In this document: piece by piece, positions 1 through 6,216 of the stretch
Numbering within the stretch: position 1 is the stretch's first letter
Layout: every line of letters begins with the position of its first letter
From: an uncultured Eubacteriales bacterium
Lineage (GTDB): Bacteria; Bacillota; Clostridia; Saccharofermentanales; Fastidiosipilaceae
Assembly (NCBI GenBank): GCA_902373515.1
Contig: CABKML010000033.1
Span: 1 to 12,098 of the forward strand
Length of the DNA stretch: 12,098 nucleotides
Reading direction: 5' to 3'
Made by a program: the position numbers and the translations under genes
Notes under the pieces: model-generated
The model's input: the letters and a program-made list of their open reading frames with translations, nothing else
What the model was told of the DNA's origin: nothing
Database searches by the model: none

Positions 1-120
1 AGATTACTATAATAATAAAAGAATTCAGGCAAAAACAAAATGGATGCCTCCTGTACAATACAGGATAGCATCCATGTGTTCAGCCTAGTTCATAAATATG
101 TGTCCAGTATTCTGGGTACA
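1..120 (+). mobile_element. Right end of an IS3-family insertion sequence (partial)
   Basis: The transposase C-terminus is followed at 101-120 by TGTCCAGTATTCTGGGTACA. This has the TGTCC...GGGTACA layout of IS150-group right ends, which terminate in 5'-TGTA...TACA-3'. I therefore place the element boundary at about 120. The left end and the target-site duplication are outside the window. The AT-rich regulator/membrane-protein module begins only about 30 bp further on. Confidence 0.75.
2..88 (+). CDS. IS3-family (IS150-group) transposase OrfB, C-terminal end only
   Basis: The frame starting at base 2 is open from the window edge and stops with TAG at 86-88. It encodes 28 residues containing DYYNNKRIQAK followed by WMPPVQYR. 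This is the characteristic C-terminus of IS3-family OrfB transposases, the end of the DDE integrase (rve) domain, where Y-[IV]-x-Y-Y-N-x-x-R-[IP]-x-x-K is followed by P-[VE]-x-[YF]-R. The rest of the transposase lies outside the window, so activity cannot be judged. A terminal inverted repeat follows 12 bp after the stop, as expected for this family. A hairpin visible at 41-74 is part of this coding sequence. Confidence 0.85.
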   Translation, partial: DYYNNKRIQAKTKWMPPVQYRIASMCSA

Positions 121-148
121 TATCACTTGAAACTACGGTCTAATTTTT

Positions 149-589
149 TTACATTTCTTTTTCAAATTTAGAACGCCAAAATACTCCATATATTTGTATT
201 GAAAGATAGATTGCAACGCTCATTATTATTTGTAACATATCAACTCCCATCAAAGAAAAAATAATAATCATTGCTACAAATAGATAAGTCATTAGGTCGT
301 AGGCTTTTGCCTTTGATTTTTCTGCTATCAATACATTTCTTTCGTCGTTCTTATCAATTTCAATCTGCCTTATTAACTCTTCGTTATTTTTTGTAGAGAA
401 ATATTTAGTTATATTTCCCATAAAATGTCCAAAAACTCCACAACCAGCGGCAATAAATACATACGGAATAGCAATAATAGCCTTATCTACACTATCAATT
501 CTTTTGTGAAGATAGAATCCCGTTAAAACCAGTGCTACTCCAAAAAATACAAAAATCCAATCTTTTAAGATGCTTTTGCTTCTATTCAT
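149..589 (-). CDS. Small four-helix membrane protein (DUF2178-like), partner of the adjacent XRE regulator
   Basis: Integral membrane protein of 146 aa, function unknown. Four hydrophobic stretches are visible at about residues 11-26, 38-57, 98-113 and 115-135. Between the second and third is a charged loop containing K-x-D-E-R-N and repeated K-A-K-A. That D-E-R-N plus K-A loop, next to a small XRE regulator, is typical of DUF2178/DUF6442-like membrane proteins of Firmicutes; the family name is from memory. I chose the ATG at 589 rather than 604 because it is preceded by GAGGAGG inside the end of the regulator gene, and it overlaps the regulator's stop as ATGAATAG. This implies translational coupling. 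The gene is visibly more AT-rich than guaA, consistent with an acquired module beside an insertion sequence. Confidence 0.75.
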   Translation of the reverse strand: MNRSKSILKDWIFVFFGVALVLTGFYLHKRIDSVDKAIIAIPYVFIAAGCGVFGHFMGNITKYFSTKNNEELIRQIEIDKNDERNVLIAEKSKAKAYDLMTYLFVAMIIIFSLMGVDMLQIIMSVAIYLSIQIYGVFWRSKFEKEM

Positions 590-788
590 TTTCTTCCTCC
601 TCATAAATAAAAATGTCTTCGATAGTCAAATTAAAAAATTTAGCAATTTTAAAAGCTAAAATAATTGAAGGATTATACCTTCCATTCTCTAGTGAACCGA
701 TTGTCTGCCTCGACACTTCAAGGATATTTGCCAGTTCCTCTTGAGTAATTCCTCGACTTTTTCTAATTTCTTCAAGTCTATTTTTCAC
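582..788 (-). CDS. XRE/Cro-type helix-turn-helix transcriptional regulator
   Basis: Protein of 68 aa, almost entirely one XRE DNA-binding domain. R-x-x-R-G-I-T-Q-E-E-L-A is followed by V-S-R-Q-T-I-G-S-L-E-N-G-R-Y-N-P-S, where Q15 and the S-R-Q-T-I recognition helix are the usual signature, then an F-x-L-T-I-E-D-I-F tail and an acidic C-terminus. It resembles the compact regulators that pair with small membrane proteins in Firmicutes. The start is GTG at 788, eight bases after GGGAGGT (797-803). An overlapping ATG at 790 is followed at once by TGA and cannot be used. The last codons carry the ribosome binding site of the downstream membrane protein. A repressor acting on its own promoter is likely but is inference. 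Confidence 0.9.
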   Translation of the reverse strand: MKNRLEEIRKSRGITQEELANILEVSRQTIGSLENGRYNPSIILAFKIAKFFNLTIEDIFIYEEEENE

Positions 789-830
789 ATTTAATTACCT
801 CCCATCAAATGACAAGCTAGCTTTACATAT

Positions 831-858
831 AGTATAATTGTTTTTAAACAAACGTCAA
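831..858 (-). promoter_or_regulatory. Sigma-A-type promoter of the XRE/membrane-protein pair
   Basis: On the minus strand TTGACG (853-858) and TATACT (831-836) are separated by 16 bp. The predicted start lies about 35-40 bases before the GTG codon of the regulator. This is the only good promoter match in the interval. Confidence 0.65.
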
Positions 859-931
859 GTATGCTTTCCGTTTTTTGTGATGATAAATTTTATTTATGGT
901 TTTGGTTTATTATAAATTTTTGATATTTTGT

Positions 932-961
932 TTAGTCTTGTTTCCGGTCTTTTTTTGCCAT
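932..961 (-). other. Nine-codon ORF behind a hairpin-sequestered Shine-Dalgarno
   Basis: On the minus strand ATG (961) lies seven bases after a perfect AGGAGG (969-974) and opens a nine-residue frame, MAKKDRKQD, ending in TAA (932-934). Reading on in frame gives a Lys/Gln/Asn-rich stretch interrupted by a second TAA, as if the 5' end of a gene had decayed. The Shine-Dalgarno is the right arm of the hairpin at 964-1002, so it would be masked in a read-through transcript. Such masking is known for some transposase genes. It may be a leader peptide, a gene remnant or chance. Confidence 0.3.
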
Positions 962-1002
962 AAAAATTCCTCCTGATATTATTATCTAATCAGGAGGAGT
1001 TT
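961..1002 (-). terminator. Hairpin followed by a U-tract downstream of guaA (possible intrinsic terminator)
   Basis: Arms 964-977 and 989-1002 pair over 14 positions with one G-T wobble, around an 11-base loop. On the minus strand the right arm runs into AATTTTTAT. It could end guaA transcription about 150 bases after the stop codon. The same hairpin hides the AGGAGG of the 9-codon ORF, so terminator and translational mask are competing or joint readings. No comparable T-run follows on the plus strand. Confidence 0.45.
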
Positions 1003-1087
1003 CTATACACAAACTAATTCAAAGTCTCAATTTTTTATCCAAATGTAAACCACTTGGAACTATTATTCAATTCATTCTTTTTTACTT

Positions 1088-1108
1088 CCGGTACCATTTG
1101 AGTACCGG
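1088..1108. repeat. Perfect 7-bp inverted repeat between guaA and the hairpin region
   Basis: CCGGTAC (1088-1094) and GTACCGG (1102-1108) form a perfect stem with a seven-base loop, about 45 bases after the guaA stop. Neither strand has a T-run after it, so it is not a standard intrinsic terminator. It could stabilise the mRNA 3' end. Confidence 0.5.
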
Positions 1109-1151
1109 CTCTCTATAGCTTGTAATCAAGGCATTTTAGAAAATTTATCTA

Positions 1152-2303
1152 TTACTCCCATTCAATCGTTGCCGGCGGTTTACCGGTAACATCGTAAACG
1201 ACACGATTAATGCCCTTAACTTCATTGACTATCCGATAACTGACCTTCTCCAACAATTCCCACGGCAAACGTGCCCATTCACCGGTCATGAAATCATTAG
1301 TGATAACAGCACGTAAAGCCACCGTATAATCGTAGGTACGCGAATCACCCATAACACCGACTGATTTCAACGGAGTTAAAACGGCAAAATATTGAGAAAT
1401 AGTTTTGTGCAAATTAAAATTGGCAACCTCTTCTCGGAAAATCGCATCGGCATTACGCAAAATTTCCAACTTCTCAGGCGTAATTTCACCTAAAAGTCTA
1501 ACGGCTAATCCGGGACCGGGGAAAGGCTGACGCCAGACAAGATTCTCCGGCATCCCCAAGGCCAGACCGACCTGCCTCACTTCATCTTTGAACAACGTAC
1601 GCAAAGGCTCGACGATAGCCTTGAACTTAATATTGTCGGGCAAACCTCCGACATTGTGGTGACTCTTGATAACTGCAGCTTTATCAGTGCCGCTTTCGAT
1701 CACATCCGGATAAATTGTACCCTGTACCAAATAATCTACATCCTGATAATCTTGAGCAACTTCTTCAAATACTCTAATAAATTCTTCACCGATAATTTTC
1801 CGTTTCTGCTCCGGATCGGCAACTCCCTGCAGACGAGTCAAAAAACGTTCCGCAGCATCAATACGTCTGACATCCATATCATATGTACGGTGAAAAACCT
1901 CTTCGACTTCTTCCGCTTCATTCTTGCGCAATAAACCGTGATCAACAAATATACATGTCAAATTTTTACCGATAGCTTTGTGGACCAGCAAAGCGGCAAC
2001 GGAAGAATCTACACCGCCGCTGAAAGCACAAAGTACTTTAGCATCGCCTAAAGTTTGTTTAAGTTTCCGGATCATGCTCTCGGCAAAATCGGTCATCTTC
2101 CATTTTCCTTGGACATGGCAAACTTCATAAAGGAAATTGTGAATCATATCCTTACCGGCAAGTGTATGTTCCACTTCCGGATGGAATTGCACTCCGTATA
2201 AATTGTCTTTCTCGTTATAATACGCAGCTATCGGGCAGGAATCGGAGCTCGCGGCGGCAACGAAATTTTCCGGTAATTCCGAAATTTGGTCACGATGGCT
2301 CAT
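1152..2303 (-). CDS. guaA: GMP synthase, C-terminal frame: end of glutaminase, ATP-pyrophosphatase and dimerisation domains
   Basis: This 383-residue frame starts at the Met of the conserved V-W-M-S-H motif. F-H-P-E at about 40-43 supplies the catalytic His and Glu of the glutaminase. S-G-G-V-D-S-S at 95-101 is the PP-loop that binds [12 protein letters not shown] and the terminal T-I-E-W-E belong to the XMP-binding and dimerisation domain. Its ATG overlaps the TGA of the N-terminal frame as ATGA (2300-2303), so coupled re-initiation is possible. If translated alone it would contain an intact synthetase part, and ammonia-dependent GMP synthesis is conceivable. In-frame codons upstream of the ATG still encode I-T-S-P-T-Q-V-W, showing this is not a natural start. 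Confidence 0.8.
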   Translation of the reverse strand: MSHRDQISELPENFVAAASSDSCPIAAYYNEKDNLYGVQFHPEVEHTLAGKDMIHNFLYEVCHVQGKWKMTDFAESMIRKLKQTLGDAKVLCAFSGGVDSSVAALLVHKAIGKNLTCIFVDHGLLRKNEAEEVEEVFHRTYDMDVRRIDAAERFLTRLQGVADPEQKRKIIGEEFIRVFEEVAQDYQDVDYLVQGTIYPDVIESGTDKAAVIKSHHNVGGLPDNIKFKAIVEPLRTLFKDEVRQVGLALGMPENLVWRQPFPGPGLAVRLLGEITPEKLEILRNADAIFREEVANFNLHKTISQYFAVLTPLKSVGVMGDSRTYDYTVALRAVITNDFMTGEWARLPWELLEKVSYRIVNEVKGINRVVYDVTGKPPATIEWE

Positions 2304-2725
2304 CCAAACTTGCGTCGGCGAGGTAATATTATACCGGCTTGTTGAGTTTTAATCTGAATAAAGCGCTTGCCGTATTCTCCTTGCGGAGCTTGCAGGACTT
2401 TTCCGCCTTTGACGTGACATATCCACTGGGCGCCGTAACAAATACCCAGAACCGGTATGCCCAAATCCAGGATGTGCGGATCGGCTTCAAAACGATTATG
2501 CTCATAAACTGAATTAGGACCGCCGCTTAAGATAATACCGGTATAGTTACCGGCTTTGATATCTTCAGGTTTGGTGTCAGCCGGCAGAATCTCTCCATAA
2601 ACTCCAGCTTCTCTTACTCTTCTGGCAATTAACTGTTTATATTGCCCGCCTAAATCCAAAATCAGAATTTTTTCCTGCAGCAACTGACCGTCGGTTAAAT
2701 CCAAATTCAAAATTTGTTTGCTCAT
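2300..2725 (-). CDS. guaA: GMP synthase, N-terminal frame: truncated class I glutamine amidotransferase
   Basis: [15 protein letters not shown] at about residues 22-36, S-G-G-P-N-S-V-Y at 68-74 and G-I-C-Y-G at 94-98, with nucleophile Cys96, are classic GuaA glutaminase motifs. The frame runs 141 residues and ends in a tail unlike the family. The roughly 18 residues before the first motif are a modest N-terminal extension. I chose ATG 2725 because AAGGA lies six to seven bases upstream; the GTG at 2743 lacks such a site. Without His/Glu this fragment cannot release ammonia from glutamine. Confidence 0.8.
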   Translation of the reverse strand: MSKQILNLDLTDGQLLQEKILILDLGGQYKQLIARRVREAGVYGEILPADTKPEDIKAGNYTGIILSGGPNSVYEHNRFEADPHILDLGIPVLGICYGAQWICHVKGGKVLQAPQGEYGKRFIQIKTQQAGIILPRRRKFG

Positions 2726-2776
2726 CTCAATTCCTTTTCTCACATAAAATTAGATTCAAACTATCTCATATCTGCT

Positions 2777-2782
2777 ATTATA
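2777..2782 (-). promoter_or_regulatory. Candidate -10 element for guaA
   Basis: A perfect TATAAT on the minus strand lies about 50 bases before the guaA ATG in the divergent guaA/uppP interval. The -35 position is a poor match. The predicted leader of about 45 bases is too short for a purine riboswitch. Confidence 0.4.
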
Positions 2783-2818
2783 TCAAATAGTCGATTTAAT
2801 TTGAGCAGGGAAAGTACT

Positions 2819-3736
2819 ATGGATTTTATTTATTTAATTAAAATTATTATTTTGAGTATCGTTGAAGGTCTGACGGAATTTTTGCCCGTTTCTTCTACCG
2901 GTCATTTGATTATTACTTCCAATTTACTGAAATTGCCTGATAATCATTTCATGAAATTATTGTTGATTGTTATTCAGCTGGCGGCTATCTTAGCTGTGGT
3001 ATTATTGTATTTTCATAAGCTTTGGCAAGTTTTTCTGGATTTGTTGCGCGGCAAAAAGGCAGCTATCAATTTTTGGTTAAAATGGATTTTAGCTTCCGTC
3101 CCTTTCGTAATTTTAGCTTTAGCTCTGAATAAATATATTGAGCGTTATCTGTTCAATAATTTCACAGTAGCGCTGGCTTTAATCGTCGGCGGATTGTTGT
3201 TATATTTCGGGGAAAATTATCAGGTGCAAAATCCCACCGTCAGTAAAATCGACGATATTACTTATAGGCAGGCTTTTCTTATCGGCTGTTGGCAATGTTT
3301 GGCCTTATTCCCCGGTTTTTCCCGTTCAGCTTCTACCATTATCGGCGGCTGGCTTGTCGGTTTAAGGACGAAATTGGCAGCGGAATTCTCCTTTTTTCTC
3401 GCTATTCCTCTCATGTTCGGCGCAAGTGCTTACAGCTTCTACAAATTTCACAAAATTCAACAAAATCTGTCTAGTTTAGGTGAAACGCTCTTGGCAGAGA
3501 AAGCTGTCGGCTTACCTTTTTTGCATGTCGGTCGGGAGCACTTTGCGGCTATAAACAGTGCAACATGGCAATATATCTATCTGGCAATTGCCTGTGTTGT
3601 TTCTTTTATCGTCGCTTTAATTGTTGTTAAGGCGTTTTTGAAGTATTTGGCTAAAAACAGTCTGAAACATATGGCGTTGTACAGAATTACCGTCGGTATA
3701 ATTTTAGTTTTATTCTGGTTGGCCAATTTACGTTAA
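2819..3736 (+). CDS. uppP: Undecaprenyl-diphosphatase UppP/BacA
   Basis: Integral membrane enzyme that dephosphorylates undecaprenyl pyrophosphate to recycle the lipid carrier for peptidoglycan and other envelope polymers; overproduction gives bacitracin resistance. The two family motifs are intact: E16-G-L-T-E20-F-L-P-V-S-S-T-G-H29 near the N-terminus and P-G-F-S-R-S-A-S-T at about 165-173. Many hydrophobic helices are evident. I chose ATG 2819 because family homology begins there and AGGGAAAG lies just upstream; longer upstream starts would add an unrelated hydrophilic leader. At 305 aa it is about 30 residues longer than usual, with extra sequence at about residues 208-240 between two late helices. 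It is divergent from guaA. Confidence 0.95.
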   Translation: MDFIYLIKIIILSIVEGLTEFLPVSSTGHLIITSNLLKLPDNHFMKLLLIVIQLAAILAVVLLYFHKLWQVFLDLLRGKKAAINFWLKWILASVPFVILALALNKYIERYLFNNFTVALALIVGGLLLYFGENYQVQNPTVSKIDDITYRQAFLIGCWQCLALFPGFSRSASTIIGGWLVGLRTKLAAEFSFFLAIPLMFGASAYSFYKFHKIQQNLSSLGETLLAEKAVGLPFLHVGREHFAAINSATWQYIYLAIACVVSFIVALIVVKAFLKYLAKNSLKHMALYRITVGIILVLFWLANLR

Positions 3737-3807
3737 AGCTTCCATTCACTGAAGATTTGACGCACAGATCCGCTAAAGGAATTATCCGTTATAGAAAGGT
3801 TGATTTT

Positions 3808-4347
3808 ATGAAATTAATAAAATGTTGTTCTTTGCTTTTGACTGCCGCCCTTTGTTTATCTGTCGTCGCCTGTCATCAATCTGCTGTAAAAAGTAATGTA
3901 AGTTGTTCCAAGACTGCCACCCCGCAAACATCTGTCAGTCAGCATAAAACTTTGTCCGTATCTACATCGGCAAAGGTGGACTTCGATAAATTATTGCACG
4001 ATTTACAGGCTCTGCATCCGGGAACTGCGGGCAGCAGTTTGCAAATTGCCGCAACTACAGTTACTTGGATGAATAAGTTAGCCGTTGACGGCAGCAATGA
4101 TCAAGAATTGGCAAAAAAATTTTTGCTTTTTGCCCGTTCTCTCAAACAGGATGCGCAAAAAGAATTTATCCGTTCATGGCAATTGCTACGAGATTTTTCC
4201 TATCAGATAATAAAAAAGGATAAGACAATTCAGGGATTATGGGAAGATGCCGGTGTTAAACTGCAAGAAAAGCGGATAAACATCAAAGCTTGGCAGAAAT
4301 TGGTGCGGGCAATTGATGCTGCGGTTAAAGAATTAAAGATTAATTAA
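3808..4347 (+). CDS. Small orphan lipoprotein, function unknown
   Basis: Protein of 179 aa. A lipoprotein signal is clear: basic M-K-L-I-K, a hydrophobic core and a lipobox L-S-V-V-A-C with Cys22 as the likely lipidated residue. A Ser/Thr-rich linker of about 35 residues follows, then a helix-rich domain (about 58-179) with no motif I recognise. ATG 3808 is chosen because AGAAAGG (3793-3799) sits eight bases upstream and the signal peptide begins there. It follows uppP by 71 bp on the same strand and may be co-transcribed with it. An envelope location is inferred from the signal. Confidence 0.75.
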   Translation: MKLIKCCSLLLTAALCLSVVACHQSAVKSNVSCSKTATPQTSVSQHKTLSVSTSAKVDFDKLLHDLQALHPGTAGSSLQIAATTVTWMNKLAVDGSNDQELAKKFLLFARSLKQDAQKEFIRSWQLLRDFSYQIIKKDKTIQGLWEDAGVKLQEKRINIKAWQKLVRAIDAAVKELKIN

Positions 4348-4363
4348 AATCAGTTAATGTTAA

Positions 4364-4392
4364 TTGACAATTCTAAGTAAATGCGCTAGAAT
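4364..4392 (+). promoter_or_regulatory. Near-consensus sigma-A promoter of rpmB
   Basis: TTGACA (4364-4369), a 17-bp spacer and TAGAAT (4387-4392) form the best promoter in the window. Transcription would start near 4399, giving a leader of about 75 bases before rpmB. Confidence 0.85.
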
Positions 4393-4417
4393 CATCAAGT
4401 GTCTATTGTGCAGGAAC

Positions 4418-4454
4418 GAGCTGTACAGAATTAAGCATTCCTTGTGAATAGCTC
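4418..4454 (+). promoter_or_regulatory. Possible stem-loop in the rpmB leader
   Basis: GAGCT (4418-4422) and AGCTC (4450-4454) can pair in the transcript. An additional ACA/TGT pairing lies inside, across an internal loop. It sits just before the ribosome binding site and could serve feedback control by a ribosomal protein, but it matches no leader I know. Confidence 0.25.
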
Positions 4455-4474
4455 AATTTGGGAGGTGAAAACCA

Positions 4475-4672
4475 ATGGCAAAATGCAATATTTGTGAAAA
4501 GGGTATGAACTTTGGACGTAAGATTTCCATCACACGTTCTCAGGTTTCTCGTCGCGCCTTGGCCCAACAAAAGCCAAATGTTCGCAAGGTACGTGTTATC
4601 GAAGGTAATACTCCTAAAACCCAATATGTTTGCACATCATGCTTGCGTAACGGTGCTGTAGTACGTGCTTAG
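4475..4672 (+). CDS. rpmB: 50S ribosomal protein L28 (zinc-ribbon form)
   Basis: Protein of 65 aa matching the full length of bacterial L28, a basic protein of the large ribosomal subunit. It has the zinc-binding C+ form: C-N-I-C near the N-terminus and V-C-T-S-C near the C-terminus. It also has the family's basic core P-N-V-R-K-V-R and the C-L-R-N-G ending. The start is ATG 4475 after a very strong GGGAGGTGA (4460-4468). It stands alone between a strong promoter and a strong terminator, so it is a monocistronic unit. L28 genes are commonly solitary. Confidence 0.95.
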   Translation: MAKCNICEKGMNFGRKISITRSQVSRRALAQQKPNVRKVRVIEGNTPKTQYVCTSCLRNGAVVRA

Positions 4673-4701
4673 TATCAAGTAAAAACGGCTTACAGCTTAT
4701 G

Positions 4702-4736
4702 AAAGCTCTATCTCAACGATAGAGCTTTTATTTTTC
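4702..4736 (+). terminator. Intrinsic terminator of rpmB
   Basis: A perfect 11-bp stem (4702-4712 with 4718-4728) with a five-base loop is followed by TATTTTTCT. It lies 30 bases after the rpmB stop. Confidence 0.92.
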
Positions 4737-4761
4737 TCTTCTTCCCGCTGTAAAATTTGCA

Positions 4762-4800
4762 ATAAATAAAATAAAAGCCTCTTTCACAGAGAAAGAGGCT
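4762..4800 (-). terminator. Intrinsic terminator of the purine permease gene
   Basis: On the minus strand a perfect 10-bp stem (4791-4800 with 4776-4785) and five-base loop run into TTTTATTTTATTT. It lies 30 bases after the permease stop and faces the rpmB terminator. Confidence 0.9.
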
Positions 4801-4829
4801 GCATTTATAGACGGATACCGTCAATAACA

Positions 4830-6167
4830 TTAACCCAATAAAGGTTGCAGTAAGGGCCAGAAAATTCTGACGGCAAAAAGTAAAGATAAGATATACATCA
4901 GCAGCGAAACTTCTTTGCCTTTACCGGACAGGACTTTCAAAACGACATAGGAAATCATACCGAATGAAATACCCTCGGCAATAGAATAGGAAAAAGGCAT
5001 CATCAGCATCGTAATGTAGGCCGGAATTGATTCAGTAAAATCGGAAAAATTAATTTCTTTAATCGGTGTCAACATGAACAAGCCGACAATTACCAAAGCT
5101 GAGGCTGTTGCTTGCGGCGGTACGATAGAAATCAAAGGGAAAAAGAATAAAGAAACTACAAACCAGAAAGCTGTTGAAACGGAAGTTAAACCTGTACGAC
5201 CGCCATCTGCCACTCCGGCTGCCGATTCTACGAAAGTTGTAATTGTACTTGTACCGCACAGAGCACCGACAGTTGTACCGGCAGCATCAGCAAATAAAGC
5301 ATTACCGACTTTGGGTAATCTTCCCTTTTCATCTATCAATCCGGCTTTAGTAGCCACACCTGCCAGCGTGCCTACTGTATCGAAAATATCAACAAAAAGG
5401 AATGTAAACATTACGCTGAACATTTCCCATGTGAAAACGTGTTCCCATTGTAACTGCAAAGCTACCGGAGCCATGCTCGGCGGCAAAGAGAAAATACTTG
5501 TCGGCAACTGTACAACACCTAAAATCAAGGCCAATATAGTTGAACTGACAATACCGGCAAATAAAGCGCCTTTGATATTTTTAGCTGTCAATAAAGCGGC
5601 AACAAGTAAGCCAAAGAAAAAGACGGCTGATTGCGGCGTTAATAAATTGCCTAAACCTAAAACCGTCCCTTTGCCCGTACCTACTATTCCGGCTGAATTC
5701 AAACCGATTAGTGCTATAAAAAGTCCTATTCCGCACGACACTGCTTTTTTCAACGTTATAGGAATAGCTTCAAAGATGAATTCGCGTACTTTGAATAGTG
5801 ACAGCAGCAAGAAAATAATTCCTTCCAGGAAGACTGCCGTTAATGCAAAGCGCCAATCTTTCCCCATGCCTAAGCAAATGGAATAGGTAAAGAATGCGTT
5901 CAGTCCCATGCCCGGAGCTAAGGCGAAAGGTAAATTCGCCATAAGTGCCATCATCAAAGTTGCGACAACGGAAGCGATAATTGTTGCGGTAAAGACTCCG
6001 CCCTTATCCATACCCGTTGCTGACAACATATTAGGATTAACAATGAGGATATAGCTCATCGTCATAAAGGTTGTAAGGCTGGCTACAAGTTCGGTCCTTA
6101 CGGATGTGTTTCGAGCCTTAAGTTGAAAAAATTTATCCAACCGGCTTTCATTAGTCACATTATTCAT
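4830..6167 (-). CDS. Purine (hypoxanthine/guanine/adenine) permease, AzgA/PbuG type of NCS2-like transporters
   Basis: Polytopic membrane transporter of 445 aa, normal for the family, importing purine bases by proton symport. Diagnostic segments are T-E-L-V-A-S-L-T-T-F-M-T-M-S-Y-I near residue 26, A-P-G-M-G-L-N-A-F-F near 84, F-V-D-I-F-D-T-V-G-T-L near 259, and G-T-S-T-I-T-T-F-V-E-S-A-A-G-V near 305. The last two define the AzgA/PbuG/PbuO branch. Which purine it prefers cannot be told from sequence. ATG 6167 is chosen because AGGAGGT (6173-6179) is ideally spaced; the upstream start lacks a site. The gene stands alone between its own promoter and terminator, with no room for a purine riboswitch. 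Together with guaA it serves purine supply. Confidence 0.92.
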   Translation of the reverse strand: MNNVTNESRLDKFFQLKARNTSVRTELVASLTTFMTMSYILIVNPNMLSATGMDKGGVFTATIIASVVATLMMALMANLPFALAPGMGLNAFFTYSICLGMGKDWRFALTAVFLEGIIFLLLSLFKVREFIFEAIPITLKKAVSCGIGLFIALIGLNSAGIVGTGKGTVLGLGNLLTPQSAVFFFGLLVAALLTAKNIKGALFAGIVSSTILALILGVVQLPTSIFSLPPSMAPVALQLQWEHVFTWEMFSVMFTFLFVDIFDTVGTLAGVATKAGLIDEKGRLPKVGNALFADAAGTTVGALCGTSTITTFVESAAGVADGGRTGLTSVSTAFWFVVSLFFFPLISIVPPQATASALVIVGLFMLTPIKEINFSDFTESIPAYITMLMMPFSYSIAEGISFGMISYVVLKVLSGKGKEVSLLMYILSLLFAVRIFWPLLQPLLG

Positions 6168-6207
6168 CGAAAACCTCCTATGTATGATGAAAATTAATCG
6201 CAAATTT

Positions 6208-6216
6208 ATTCTAGCA
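6208..6216 (-). promoter_or_regulatory. Extended -10 promoter of the purine permease
   Basis: On the minus strand TGC is directly followed by TAGAAT, an extended -10 element about 41 bases before the ATG. No convincing -35 is present, as is common with extended -10 promoters. Confidence 0.55.

Larger units (their letters stand above)
1152..2725 (-). pseudogene. guaA: guaA, GMP synthase (glutamine-hydrolysing), interrupted by a frameshift
   Basis: Taken together the two frames described separately make one near-complete GMP synthase: class I glutaminase domain, ATP-pyrophosphatase domain and C-terminal dimerisation domain. The enzyme converts XMP to GMP with ATP and glutamine. The N-terminal frame is homologous as far as about K-T-Q-Q-A-G. 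The continuation [13 protein letters not shown] is found in the next frame, so bases are missing or added near 2325-2350. The break separates the nucleophile Cys from the catalytic His/Glu. Natural split GMP synthases divide between the two domains, not inside the glutaminase, so this looks like a mutation or a sequence error. No slippery heptamer is evident. Confidence 0.75.

Noticed and set aside
31..75. Hairpin with a minus-strand T-rich flank, resembling a terminator for the membrane-protein gene
   Set aside because: It lies inside the coding sequence of the transposase C-terminus (codons for W-M-P-P-V-Q-Y-R), and the element boundary at 120 separates it from the gene. It may still act by chance, but is not called.
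990..1130. Plus-strand open stretch reading H-K-L-I-Q-S-L-N-F-L and on to a TAG near 1117
   Set aside because: No start codon, no recognisable family and preceded by a stop at 987-989; too little to call a gene remnant.
2726..2818. Possible purine riboswitch before guaA
   Set aside because: The interval is under 100 bp, divergent, and shows no three-helix aptamer or conserved loops.
5074..5886. Long plus-strand open frame inside the permease gene
   Set aside because: Antisense to a well-supported purine permease; Lys/Thr/Pro-rich translation typical of a shadow frame.
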